DNA of 19,979 bases from Eudoraea sp. (GTDB lineage Bacteria > Bacteroidota > Bacteroidia > Flavobacteriales > Flavobacteriaceae), in assembly GCA_013041785.1 (NCBI GenBank), contig JABDRK010000395.1, forward strand, positions 1 to 19,979, written 5' to 3'. How positions within the stretch are numbered: position 1 is the first letter of the stretch; each line of letters opens with the position of its first letter. The notes beneath the pieces were generated by a model, which had not been told where the DNA came from, ran no database searches, and saw only the letters and a list, made by a program, of their open reading frames with translations. The translations under genes were made by a program, and so were the position numbers. This document shows positions 1 through 7,559 of the stretch, piece by piece.

Positions 1-604
1 CTCTGTAAAATGGTTGGAAAATGGGGCTCAACCTTCCCATACAGCCAAGCGGATCCTCTCTTACAAGGGAGTTATGCTCAAACATCACCTGTTGGGTGGT
101 GTTAAGAAAGGTGCTTTCACTGAAGAAGAGGCAGAAGCCAAATTCCAGGCTTGGGTAACGGAAAAAGAAAAAGCCATAGCGAACAAAGCCAGTAGCCTTG
201 ATAAGGCCAAGGCAGATGCAAAAGCAAAAGCCCTTGAAGCCGAAAAAGAGGTTAGCGAGAAGCGCGCCCAGGCAGCTGCGGAGGCGGAAGCAGAAGCAGT
301 AGCCGAAGCAACAGCTGAGGAAGCCCAGGCTGTTGATGCACCAGAAGGTGAAGCTGAACAAGCTGCTCCTGAAGCTAAAACTGAAGAAGTTGCCGAAGCA
401 GCTCCTGAAGCAGAAGCACCGGCCGCCGAGGTTCCTGAAGCCGAAGCTGAAGCTCCTGCCGCTGAAGCTCCTGAAGCCGAAGCTCCTGCCGCTGAAGCTC
501 CTGAAGCCGAGGAAACTGCTCCTGCTGAAGAAGAAGCTCCAGCCGCTGAAGCTGCTAAAGAAGAAGATACTGCTGCTCCTGAGGAATCAGCTGAGAAAGA
601 ATAG
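1..604 (+). CDS. rpsP: 30S ribosomal protein S16, 5' end missing, with long acidic Ala/Glu-rich tail
   Basis: The reading frame is open from the window edge (first full codon at base 2), so the N-terminal half lies outside. The first visible residues, SVKWLENGAQPSHTAKRILS, are the second half of the bacterial S16 core, which binds 16S rRNA during small-subunit assembly. After the core ending near visible residue 60 there is a basic/acidic helix-forming stretch. It is followed by about 100 residues made almost only of Ala, Glu and Pro, such as EAPAAEAPEAE units. S16 is normally about 80-90 residues, so the tail more than doubles it; acidic tails on S16 are familiar in Bacteroidetes. A TTG at base 14 could be read as a start but falls inside the conserved core. 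rimM follows after 14 bases, the usual order. Identity is sure; the function of the tail is unknown. Confidence 0.95.
   Translation, partial: SVKWLENGAQPSHTAKRILSYKGVMLKHHLLGGVKKGAFTEEEAEAKFQAWVTEKEKAIANKASSLDKAKADAKAKALEAEKEVSEKRAQAAAEAEAEAVAEATAEEAQAVDAPEGEAEQAAPEAKTEEVAEAAPEAEAPAAEVPEAEAEAPAAEAPEAEAPAAEAPEAEETAPAEEEAPAAEAAKEEDTAAPEESAEKE
451..510 (+). repeat. Perfect 30-bp tandem duplication in the rpsP tail
   Basis: Bases 451-480 and 481-510 are identical, two adjacent 30-base units beginning agctcctgcc and ending ctgaagccga. Each encodes ten residues of the Ala/Glu/Pro tail. The unit is a multiple of three, so gain or loss of copies keeps the frame. Flanking bases hold further degenerate copies. 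Confidence 0.93.
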
Positions 605-618
605 AGGCTGGCAACACC

Positions 619-1146
619 ATGCGTAAGGAAGCCTGTTTCTACCTGGGCAAAATTGTTGCAAAGTACAGCTACAAGGGGGAAGTGCTGGTGAAGTTAGATA
701 CAGACGAACCCGAAGAATACGAAAATATGGAATCAGTGTTTGTTTCGAGAAGGAACAGCCTGGTTCCTTTTTTTATTGCACGCTGCAGCCTCCAGAAATC
801 AAGCTTGCTTCGCATTAAATTCGAAGAGGTCGACGATGAGCAGGGGGCCTCTGCATTAATCGGTTCGGAATTGTATTTACCCTTGGAATTCCTCCCCAAA
901 CTGGAAGGAAACAAGTTTTATTACCACGAAATAACTGGCTTTAGTCTTATCGATTCCGTCCATGGGGACATCGGCATCATTAAAGGGGTAAACGACAGCG
1001 TTGCACAGGTACTCATTGAAGCCGAAAAAGATGGGAAGAAACTACTTATTCCCATTAATGATGATATCATCCAGAAGGTAGATCGGGAGAAAAAGACAAT
1101 TCACGTGACTGCCCCTGAGGGTTTAGTCGACCTTTATCTGGGATGA
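619..1146 (+). CDS. rimM: Ribosome maturation factor RimM
   Basis: The 175-residue product has the size and layout of RimM, which assists maturation of the 30S subunit head and binds S19. The N-terminal beta-barrel starts with FYLGKIVAKYSYKGEV, matching the family pattern GKI...KGEV. The C-terminal PRC-barrel part starts near residue 100 (YYHEITGF) and ends with the typical IPINDDIIQKVD and PEGLVDLYLG. The ATG at 619 lies 14 bases after the rpsP stop, so the two are probably co-transcribed. The last codon overlaps the next gene by four bases (ATGA), suggesting translational coupling. The more usual neighbours trmD and rplS are not seen here; trmN6 follows instead. Confidence 0.95.
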   Translation: MRKEACFYLGKIVAKYSYKGEVLVKLDTDEPEEYENMESVFVSRRNSLVPFFIARCSLQKSSLLRIKFEEVDDEQGASALIGSELYLPLEFLPKLEGNKFYYHEITGFSLIDSVHGDIGIIKGVNDSVAQVLIEAEKDGKKLLIPINDDIIQKVDREKKTIHVTAPEGLVDLYLG

Positions 1147-1859
1147 AAGCCAGGCCATTCAAATTCAAACAATTTACGGTGCATCAGGACCGATGTGCCA
1201 TGAAGGTAGGGACAGATGGTGTCTTATTAGGCGCCTGGGCTTCTGTGGCCCATAAGCCGGCTTCCATTCTCGATATTGGTGCCGGGACCGGTCTGGTAGG
1301 GCTGATGCTTGCCCAACGATGTAATGCAGAACTTATTGATGCCCTGGAAGTAGAGGAAGTAGCCTTTGAACAATGCGTGTCCAATTTCGAAGCCTCTCCC
1401 TGGGCAGATCGTCTCTTTTGTTACCACGCTTCCTTACAGGATTACGTTCAGGAAGTGGAGGAGCAGTACGACCTTATTGTTAGCAATCCGCCGTTCCATA
1501 TCGAAACACCTTCCAGTGGGGACCAGGCCAGGGACCAGGCCCGGCAATCCCAATCCCTGCCTTTTGCGGAATTACTTAAGGGAGTGACAAAATTGCTTGC
1601 ACCCGGCGGGAAATTTGTTGTGGTCATACCCCACAAGCAAGCCCCGGGCTTTATTGCTCTTGCAGAGCCCATGGGACTATTCCCAAGTAAGATTTTGCAG
1701 GTAAGGGGAAATCCCGGAACGGAAATCAAAAGGAGTTTTTTGGAATTTCAATTTGGTGAAAACTCATGTGAATATGAAGAGCTGGTCATTGAACTGGCCA
1801 GGCATGTTTATACCCCCGAGTATATCAATTTGACACGGGATTTTTACCTCAAAATGTAA
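1143..1859 (+). CDS. trmN6: tRNA1(Val) (adenine(37)-N6)-methyltransferase, TrmN6/YfiC family
   Basis: A Rossmann-fold, SAM-dependent methyltransferase of 238 residues. The SAM-binding motif I is DIGAGTG (residues 44-50), and the catalytic motif of N6-adenine methyltransferases, NPPF, is at 115-118 inside IVSNPPFHIET. Length and the N-terminal pattern KFKQFTVHQDRCAMKVGTDGVLLG fit the TrmN6/YfiC family, which methylates A37 of tRNA1(Val). The start is the ATG of an ATGA overlap with rimM. Its 3' end overlaps the convergent amidinotransferase-fold gene by 11 bases, so no separate terminator is present. Substrate assignment rests on family resemblance; another tRNA or rRNA adenine target is possible. 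Confidence 0.88.
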   Translation: MKARPFKFKQFTVHQDRCAMKVGTDGVLLGAWASVAHKPASILDIGAGTGLVGLMLAQRCNAELIDALEVEEVAFEQCVSNFEASPWADRLFCYHASLQDYVQEVEEQYDLIVSNPPFHIETPSSGDQARDQARQSQSLPFAELLKGVTKLLAPGGKFVVVIPHKQAPGFIALAEPMGLFPSKILQVRGNPGTEIKRSFLEFQFGENSCEYEELVIELARHVYTPEYINLTRDFYLKM

Positions 1860-2742
1860 TTCGCTTGAATGTTCGTGCGAGCGGACGGGTAAGGCAGGTA
1901 GGCCCACCTCCGCCTTTAACGCTGATCTCCTCCCCGGAATAGGTAAGCACGGTACAACCGGCCTGTTTTAACCGCTCTTCGGTTATCGGGTTTCCCTGTA
2001 CCATAAGGCATTTCCTGGGTGAAAGCGCCAGTACATTGCAGCCCATGGAATCAAACTCGGCCTCCGGGACTTCAACCAGACTAAATCCCCGATCCAGCAG
2101 GTAATTCCTGAACCGTATGGGCATGAGGGGAGAATAGGTAACCAGCAGGTCCTTATCCACAGGACTCAGAATCGACATCAGGTGAAAGACATCGGAAGGG
2201 CCCCGGTAATGGGGAAGGTCGGCCACCACCACTTCAATTTCATAAGGTTTTAGAAGCTTTTTTAATTGCCTTATTCCCTCCAGGTTGGTTCGGTAACCCA
2301 GGCCTACGGCTAGGGTTTTGGTATCCAGCCAGGCCACATCACCGCCTTCCAGGGTACCAGGGGCCTTTATACTCCCTAGAATGGAGATTCCAGACTCCAC
2401 GAAGTAGTTGTGCATTGCTTCGGGTTCGGGACTTCGGGCAGGCTTGCCCATATTACATAGGATGATACCGTGATCGGTGGTTATGCTTGCATCCCGGCAA
2501 TAGAGGGCATCCAGCGAGAGATTATGGGATTTTGGGAATTCCTGAATGCGTATTCCTTCCTGCCGGAGCAATTTCTCAAACGCATCGGATTCTTTAAGGG
2601 CGTTTTCCCACTGGGGTGCTGATAGGTAGTGCAGCCCTTTCCATTCCTGACTTATTTTATTGGGATTTTGAAATGCATTACGGACAGGATTAAGCATTAC
2701 TTCTGTTAATGGAAGATATTCAGATTGGCAGGTAACAGGCAT
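1849..2742 (-). CDS. Amidinotransferase-fold hydrolase, dimethylargininase/arginine deiminase-like
   Basis: This 297-residue protein belongs to the guanidino-group modifying superfamily (PF02274, COG1834 type). Landmarks are YCRD (81-84), GTLEGGDVAWLD (129-140), the catalytic His in DVFHLMS (His187), and the nucleophilic Cys in GGGGPTCLTRPL (Cys283). Known members hydrolyse or transfer guanidino groups through a covalent Cys intermediate, acting on methylarginine, arginine, citrulline or agmatine-like compounds. The substrate cannot be read from the sequence. The ATG start lies 9 bases after the stop of the upstream AdiC-like permease on the same strand, so import or exchange and hydrolysis of one substrate is a reasonable inference. 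No signal peptide is seen, so the enzyme is cytoplasmic. The 3' end overlaps trmN6. Confidence 0.85.
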   Translation of the reverse strand: MPVTCQSEYLPLTEVMLNPVRNAFQNPNKISQEWKGLHYLSAPQWENALKESDAFEKLLRQEGIRIQEFPKSHNLSLDALYCRDASITTDHGIILCNMGKPARSPEPEAMHNYFVESGISILGSIKAPGTLEGGDVAWLDTKTLAVGLGYRTNLEGIRQLKKLLKPYEIEVVVADLPHYRGPSDVFHLMSILSPVDKDLLVTYSPLMPIRFRNYLLDRGFSLVEVPEAEFDSMGCNVLALSPRKCLMVQGNPITEERLKQAGCTVLTYSGEEISVKGGGGPTCLTRPLARTFKRITF

Positions 2743-2751
2743 CGTATTTTA

Positions 2752-4074
2752 TTAGGGTTTCTCTGAACTGATTTTAAGCCAAACATAAATTGGGACACCG
2801 GCCATGAGCAGGAGAAATCCGGAAAAAACAACGGCTTCCCCGGCACCATAAATGGCCCAGAATGAAAATAAAAATGCCAGGCCGCCCAGGAGGTGGATAA
2901 AAATGGGATTTTTACCCTTGGTCGCTTTCTTTAGAGCCAGGAGTACATAGGCTGCCGTAGAAAATAAATAAGGGACCAGGCAGCACAAGGTGCTCAATTG
3001 AATCATAAAACGGAATTGTTCAACGAGACCGTCGCTGAAATTCATGAGCATCAGGCCGGAAGAAAGCAGGCTGCCAATAATAATGCCGTATATCGGTGCC
3101 CCTTTTTTGTTTTCCTTTTTGAAAATAAGCGGGAATAAGTGATCAATAGCAGTGGCCCGGGCAATTTGCCCCTGTACCAAAATCCAGCCATTCAAGGCTC
3201 CAAATGCTGCTACAGCCACGCCCCCGGCAACAAAATATTTACCCCATTTCCCGGACATGATTTCCATGGCATCGGCAAAAGGAGCCGGAGAAGCAGCCAG
3301 GGTTTCCATGGGGATCATCCCCATAACTACGACGGTACTCAATATATAAAAGAGCATTGTGAGGCCAGTTCCCAGCAGGGTAGCCCTGGGAATTGTTTTT
3401 TCGGGATTCTTGATATTTCCGGCAGGGATAGTGGCACTTTCAAAACCCACATAGGCGTAAAAGGTGAGGGTCGCGGTTAGTGCAATTGCCCTGAAATCAT
3501 TTTCCCCACTGGTGTTGAAAGGAAAGAAATGTTCCGGGTTAAAAAAGAAGAAGCCACCTAAAATGATAATCAACAGGGGCAGTAATTTTAAAATTGTAGT
3601 GATCAATTGCATGATACCTGTCTCCCGGACTCCCCTTGAATTTACCCAGGTCAGGAACCAGATTGCCCCTAATCCTGCGGAAACCGCTGCTACCGGATTC
3701 TTGCCCAAAATGGGAAAGAAGACACTGAGTGCCCCAACAAAGGCGATGGCAATGGCAGCATTGGCAATCCATATGGATATCCAGTATCCCCAGGCCACTA
3801 AAAACCCCACAAAACTGCCAAATCCCAGTTTGGAATAGGCATAGGGTCCTCCGTCCTTTTTTGGGAACATTTTACTAAGTCTTCCAAAAACCAGGGCCAG
3901 AACAATTGCCCCAAGGGAAGAAAAAAGCCAGCCTACGAGGCTGATACCCCCATAGGCTGCCAAAGCTGCGGGCAATAAAAAAACCCCGGCGCCAACCATA
4001 TTCCCGATCACCAGGGAGGTGCTGATCCAGAGGCCTATTTCTTTTGGTTTTACAATTTGTTTTTCCGAGGCCAA
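2752..4074 (-). CDS. APC-superfamily amino-acid permease, AdiC-like (basic amino acid/polyamine antiporter type)
   Basis: A 440-residue integral membrane protein with about 12 hydrophobic segments. The first helix carries IGNMVGAGVFLLPA, the helix-1 substrate-binding motif of the APC family. It continues with GGPYAYSKLGFG and WISIWIANAAIA, patterns close to the arginine/agmatine antiporter AdiC. An antiporter or importer of basic amino acids or a related guanidino compound is likely, but the exact substrate is not shown. The only canonical start in this frame is TTG at 4074: an in-frame TGA lies two codons upstream and the next Met is deep in helix 1. The gene leads a two-gene unit with the hydrolase 9 bases downstream. 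A weak, imperfect -7-like element (aatctttg, - strand) lies just upstream. Confidence 0.88.
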   Translation of the reverse strand: MASEKQIVKPKEIGLWISTSLVIGNMVGAGVFLLPAALAAYGGISLVGWLFSSLGAIVLALVFGRLSKMFPKKDGGPYAYSKLGFGSFVGFLVAWGYWISIWIANAAIAIAFVGALSVFFPILGKNPVAAVSAGLGAIWFLTWVNSRGVRETGIMQLITTILKLLPLLIIILGGFFFFNPEHFFPFNTSGENDFRAIALTATLTFYAYVGFESATIPAGNIKNPEKTIPRATLLGTGLTMLFYILSTVVVMGMIPMETLAASPAPFADAMEIMSGKWGKYFVAGGVAVAAFGALNGWILVQGQIARATAIDHLFPLIFKKENKKGAPIYGIIIGSLLSSGLMLMNFSDGLVEQFRFMIQLSTLCCLVPYLFSTAAYVLLALKKATKGKNPIFIHLLGGLAFLFSFWAIYGAGEAVVFSGFLLLMAGVPIYVWLKISSEKP

Positions 4075-4123
4075 GTGCTTTCAAAAGATTTCAATACTTT
4101 TAAATGTACAAAGATTTCCTATT

Positions 4124-5212
4124 GTGAATGCCAAATATCATGTAGATCCCCAAATAAAAAAGGCCGAGACCCTTCCTGCTTCGTTTTACCGGGACCCGGA
4201 GGCTTACGAGTCTATAAAAGAGAAAGTGTTTTTAAAATCCTGGCATTGGGTTGGGGACGATTCTTTGGTATCTGGTGAACGCAATACCCATCCTTTCCAA
4301 TTACTGCCGTCCTGTTTGGATGAGCCTATGTTATTAACGAGGAATGGAGAAAACCAATTTAGTTGCCTGAGCAATGTTTGCACCCACCGTGGCAATCTCG
4401 TAGTTGGGAAGGCCAGGAAAACAAAAAAGCTGATCTGCCGCTACCACGGCCGCCGCTTCAACCTGCAAGGCAAATTTGAACATATGCCAGAATTCGAGGA
4501 AGCAGAAGGTTTTCCGCGTAGCTGTGATCACCTGCCTGCTTTCCCACTAAAAAAGTGGGGTCCCTTTCTTTTTACTGCCCTGGAGCCGGCTTTTGATTTT
4601 GATCCCGTACTTAAGGCTATGGATGAACGTATCGGGTTTATGCCCCTGCAAAAATTTAGGCTGGATCCTTCCCGTTCAAAAAGCTACGATGTCAAAGCCC
4701 ATTGGGCGTTGTATTGCGACAATTACCTGGAAGGATTCCATATTCCCTTTGTTCATGAAGACCTGAATCAAGTACTGGACTATGGGGCTTATGAAACAGT
4801 CCTATATCCGCACACTAACCTTCAGGTGGGCTATGCCGAAGGGACCGAAGAGGTATTTGATTTCCCGGAGGGACATATGGATTACGGGAAGTCCATCGCA
4901 GCCTATTACTTCTGGGTGTTTCCCAATATGATGTTTAATTTCTACCCCTGGGGACTATCTGTAAACCTCGTGGAACCCCGGAGTATTAACAGCACCAAAG
5001 TGACCTTCCTGAGCTATGTTTACGATGCTTCTAAACTGGATAAAGGGGCGGGTTCTGTCCTGGATAAGGTTGAGCTGGAGGATGAAGAAGTGGTGGAAGG
5101 CGTTCAAAAAGGCATTCAGTCACGCTATTACAACACCGGAAGATTTTCTCCAACACGTGAACAGGGAGTGCACCATTTTCACAGCCTGCTTAGTCAGTTT
5201 CTGAATTCCTGA
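4124..5212 (+). CDS. Rieske [2Fe-2S] non-haem iron oxygenase, alpha-subunit type
   Basis: A 362-residue single oxygenase subunit. The Rieske cluster ligands are CTH (Cys86, His88) and CRYH (Cys105, His108). The mononuclear iron site is in DNYLEGFHIPFVH, with His206 and His211 and the bridging Asp199. The C-terminal pattern VQKGIQSRYYNTGRFSPTRE is typical of the COG4638 branch that includes choline and glycine-betaine monooxygenases. The reaction would be NAD(P)H-driven hydroxylation or demethylation of an unknown small molecule. No ferredoxin or reductase gene is beside it, so electrons must come from elsewhere. I chose the GTG at 4124 (product MNAKYHVDP...) because the frame open from 4019 runs into the divergent permease. 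RBS is weak. Confidence 0.88.
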   Translation: MNAKYHVDPQIKKAETLPASFYRDPEAYESIKEKVFLKSWHWVGDDSLVSGERNTHPFQLLPSCLDEPMLLTRNGENQFSCLSNVCTHRGNLVVGKARKTKKLICRYHGRRFNLQGKFEHMPEFEEAEGFPRSCDHLPAFPLKKWGPFLFTALEPAFDFDPVLKAMDERIGFMPLQKFRLDPSRSKSYDVKAHWALYCDNYLEGFHIPFVHEDLNQVLDYGAYETVLYPHTNLQVGYAEGTEEVFDFPEGHMDYGKSIAAYYFWVFPNMMFNFYPWGLSVNLVEPRSINSTKVTFLSYVYDASKLDKGAGSVLDKVELEDEEVVEGVQKGIQSRYYNTGRFSPTREQGVHHFHSLLSQFLNS

Positions 5213-5262
5213 ACAGTTGCTGCCCTGATCATGCTTAATCCCTTAAATTGTATCCCGCTCCA

Positions 5263-5293
5263 TTGGTTGATATGACCGCATTAAGTACCTTTG
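5263..5293 (+). promoter_or_regulatory. Bacteroidetes-type promoter of gcdH
   Basis: A TTG at 5263-5265 (the -33 element) is followed after 20 bases by TACCTTTG at 5286-5293, a full match to the -7 consensus TAnnTTTG. The gcdH ATG is at 5310, implying a very short leader. This is the best-formed promoter of its kind in the window. Confidence 0.75.
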
Positions 5294-5309
5294 TCGAAAA
5301 CTTTACGGT

Positions 5310-6488
5310 ATGAAACCCGACCTGTTCGAAGCCCCTGATTATTTCAACCTGGATGACCTCTTAAGTGAAGAGCACAAGTTAGTACGGGACGCTGCCCGTA
5401 GCTGGGTAAAGCGCGACATATCCCCAATAATTGAAGAATTTGCCCAAAAGGCCGAATTTCCAACGCAAATCCTGAACGGCCTGGCGGAAATCGGGGCCTT
5501 TGGACCCTATATTCCTATGGATTACGGGGGAGCAGGGCTGGACCAGATCAGCTATGGGCTGATCATGCAGGAAATTGAAAGAGGCGATAGTGGTGTCAGA
5601 TCCACGGCTTCTGTCCAATCTTCTCTGGTGATGTATCCTATCTATACCTATGGAACAGAAGAGCAGCGGAAGAAATACCTGCCCAAACTGGCCACAGGGG
5701 AACTCATGGGTTGTTTTGGTCTTACCGAACCCGACCACGGATCCAATCCGGGCGGTATGGTTACTAATTTTAAAGACAAGGGGGATCATTTCCTCCTTAA
5801 CGGGGCTAAACTCTGGATCTCCAATTCACCCTTCGCCGACATCGCCATTGTCTGGGCTAAAAATGAGGAGGGAAGGATCCATGGCCTGATCGTAGAACGG
5901 GGGATGGAAGGCTTTTCCACCCCAGAAACTCATAACAAATGGTCGCTTCGTGCATCCGCTACCGGGGAACTCATCTTTGATGATGTAAAGGTTCCCAAGG
6001 AAAACCTCCTGCCGGGCAAAAATGGGCTGGGGGCTCCACTGGGTTGTCTGGATTCAGCGCGATATGGTATTGCCTGGGGGGCCATAGGTGCAGCAATGGA
6101 TTGTTATGATACCGCCCTGCGATACGCCAAAGAACGTGTACAGTTTGGCAAACCCATTGCAGCCACACAATTGCAGCAGAAAAAACTGGCCGAAATGATC
6201 ACCGAAATTACCAAGGCCCAGTTGATGGCCTTCCGTTTGGGGCAACTCAAAAATGAAGGCAGGGCTACAACGGCCCAGATTTCAATGGCAAAACGAAACA
6301 ATGTGGAAATGGCCATTGCCATTGCCAGGGAGGCAAGACAAGTACTGGGTGGAATGGGAATCACGGGGGAATACAGCATTATGCGACACATGATGAACCT
6401 CGAATCGGTGATTACCTACGAGGGCACACATGACATCCACCTCCTGATCACCGGGGCAGATATAACCGGGCATCAGGCATTTAAATAA
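5310..6488 (+). CDS. gcdH: Glutaryl-CoA dehydrogenase (acyl-CoA dehydrogenase family)
   Basis: A 392-residue flavoenzyme of the acyl-CoA dehydrogenase family. It matches the glutaryl-CoA dehydrogenase branch closely: QEIERGDSGVRSTASVQSSL, GCFGLTEPDHGSNPGGM, KWSLRASATGE, GCLDSARYGIAWG and MNLESVITYEGTHDIH. The catalytic base is Glu371 in TYEGTHDIH. Glu90 and Arg97 have the same spacing as human Glu87 and Arg94, the residues specific to decarboxylating glutaryl-CoA enzymes. It would oxidise and decarboxylate glutaryl-CoA to crotonyl-CoA in lysine, tryptophan or aromatic catabolism, passing electrons to ETF. No other pathway gene is adjacent. It has its own promoter and ends 3 bases from the convergent kinase gene. 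Confidence 0.93.
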   Translation: MKPDLFEAPDYFNLDDLLSEEHKLVRDAARSWVKRDISPIIEEFAQKAEFPTQILNGLAEIGAFGPYIPMDYGGAGLDQISYGLIMQEIERGDSGVRSTASVQSSLVMYPIYTYGTEEQRKKYLPKLATGELMGCFGLTEPDHGSNPGGMVTNFKDKGDHFLLNGAKLWISNSPFADIAIVWAKNEEGRIHGLIVERGMEGFSTPETHNKWSLRASATGELIFDDVKVPKENLLPGKNGLGAPLGCLDSARYGIAWGAIGAAMDCYDTALRYAKERVQFGKPIAATQLQQKKLAEMITEITKAQLMAFRLGQLKNEGRATTAQISMAKRNNVEMAIAIAREARQVLGGMGITGEYSIMRHMMNLESVITYEGTHDIHLLITGADITGHQAFK

Positions 6489-6491
6489 ACA

Positions 6492-7547
6492 TTAACCCAA
6501 ATACTTTTGGATTACTTCCTTAAGATAGGGAGTTTCTTCCTTTGCCAGTGCAGCAAACCGGAATAGGCTAAGCGATCGGTCAAGGTTTTGATCGGGATAC
6601 GAGACCTGGTAGTAGACATCGCCCATAAGGAAATCTGTTAGGGCCCGAAGGCCATGCAGGAATGGCATTAGTTGGGCCCCGAAAGGCAGGTGTTCGATTT
6701 CTTGCCGTGACAGCAAAGGTCCCACGCTACTCAATCCCGACACAAACGCCTCACAGTAGGCCCGGTTAAAGGAGATTTTATCCAGGTTTTTTTCGTCTTC
6801 AGGAGCCGGATTGACCACGGTTCTCAGCGCATCCCCGAAATCGCAGTGGAAATATCCAGGCATCAGGGTATCCAGGTCCACAAGGCATAAGGCCTTTCCT
6901 TCCTTTTTTGAAAACAGGATATTGCTCATTTTGGTATCGTTATGACAGACCCTCAGGGGAACAGAAACGTCCTGCCAGGATAGCAGGGATTCGGCTGTGT
7001 TCTGTGCGTAAGCTATAGCCTTTTTGGCCTTACGCTTTCTGGCCGGTGTGGCTTCCTCCCGCGCCAAATCGAATTGCCTTTTCCGAAGCTCCAGCGAGTG
7101 GAATCCCGGTATAAATTCCAGGTATTCAGTTGGCCTGGCCTTACTCATTAGGTTATGAAACAGACCGAGGATACGTCCGGCTTCCCCCGCGGTCTTCAGA
7201 TCCTTGCAATACAGGTAACTGGCACTGTCGGGCACATAGGTCATCAGGCGCCAGCAACCTCCATTTCTGGTTTGCAGGTAGGAGGTTCCATTTTTGGTGT
7301 AGACGAGTTCAGGACCTGTATAATTGGGAGCTTTAAGGTGAGGTAACGCCCTGACCATATTCGCCATCAGCGCTTCTACATCGGCAAATACCTTTGTGTT
7401 GATTTGCTGCAGAAGGAAGTCCGGGGAATCCTTATACGCAATTACAAAAGAGCGGTTGATATACCCCTGGCTTAACGGTTTGATTACTATGTGATCAACG
7501 GGAACGGGGAAGTTTTGCAGCACTGCCTTAATTTCCTCATTTCCCAT
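6492..7547 (-). CDS. Aminoglycoside-phosphotransferase-fold sugar kinase, NahK-like (anomeric N-acetylhexosamine kinase)
   Basis: A 351-residue APH/choline-kinase-fold protein. The catalytic loop is HNDTKMSNILF (residues 202-212, Asp204 as catalytic base, Asn209 binding metal). It is followed by the metal-binding LVDLDTLMPG (222-231) and DFGDALR. These motifs, and RLMTYVPDSASY (100-111), resemble N-acetylhexosamine 1-kinase (NahK/LnpB), which makes the 1-phosphate of GlcNAc or GalNAc directly from the free sugar. The nucleotidyltransferase gene ends 12 bases upstream on the same strand, so a kinase plus nucleotidyltransferase salvage pair is likely. A role like the AmgK/MurU recycling pair is an alternative. 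The true sugar is not determined by the sequence. Confidence 0.8.
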   Translation of the reverse strand: MGNEEIKAVLQNFPVPVDHIVIKPLSQGYINRSFVIAYKDSPDFLLQQINTKVFADVEALMANMVRALPHLKAPNYTGPELVYTKNGTSYLQTRNGGCWRLMTYVPDSASYLYCKDLKTAGEAGRILGLFHNLMSKARPTEYLEFIPGFHSLELRKRQFDLAREEATPARKRKAKKAIAYAQNTAESLLSWQDVSVPLRVCHNDTKMSNILFSKKEGKALCLVDLDTLMPGYFHCDFGDALRTVVNPAPEDEKNLDKISFNRAYCEAFVSGLSSVGPLLSRQEIEHLPFGAQLMPFLHGLRALTDFLMGDVYYQVSYPDQNLDRSLSLFRFAALAKEETPYLKEVIQKYLG

Positions 7548-7559
7548 ATCACATAAAGC

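Noticed and set aside
451..510. Tandem repeat as a CRISPR or regulatory array
   Set aside because: There are only two contiguous copies with no spacers, in frame within a coding tail.
333..626. Lys/Leu-rich open frame of 97 codons overlapping the rpsP tail
   Set aside because: It is an out-of-frame reading of the Ala/Glu codon repeats (gaa/gct read as aag/ctg) and resembles no protein family.
4100..4120. Promoter for the permease operon at aatctttg on the - strand
   Set aside because: The first base of the -7 consensus is wrong and the nearest TTG is only 15 bases away, so it is not listed as a feature.
4019..4123. N-terminal extension of the Rieske oxygenase from a GTG at 4019
   Set aside because: It would run through the start of the divergent permease gene, and its residues (MLIQRPISFGFTIC...) do not resemble the family N-terminus. 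The GTG at 4124 gives a normal start.
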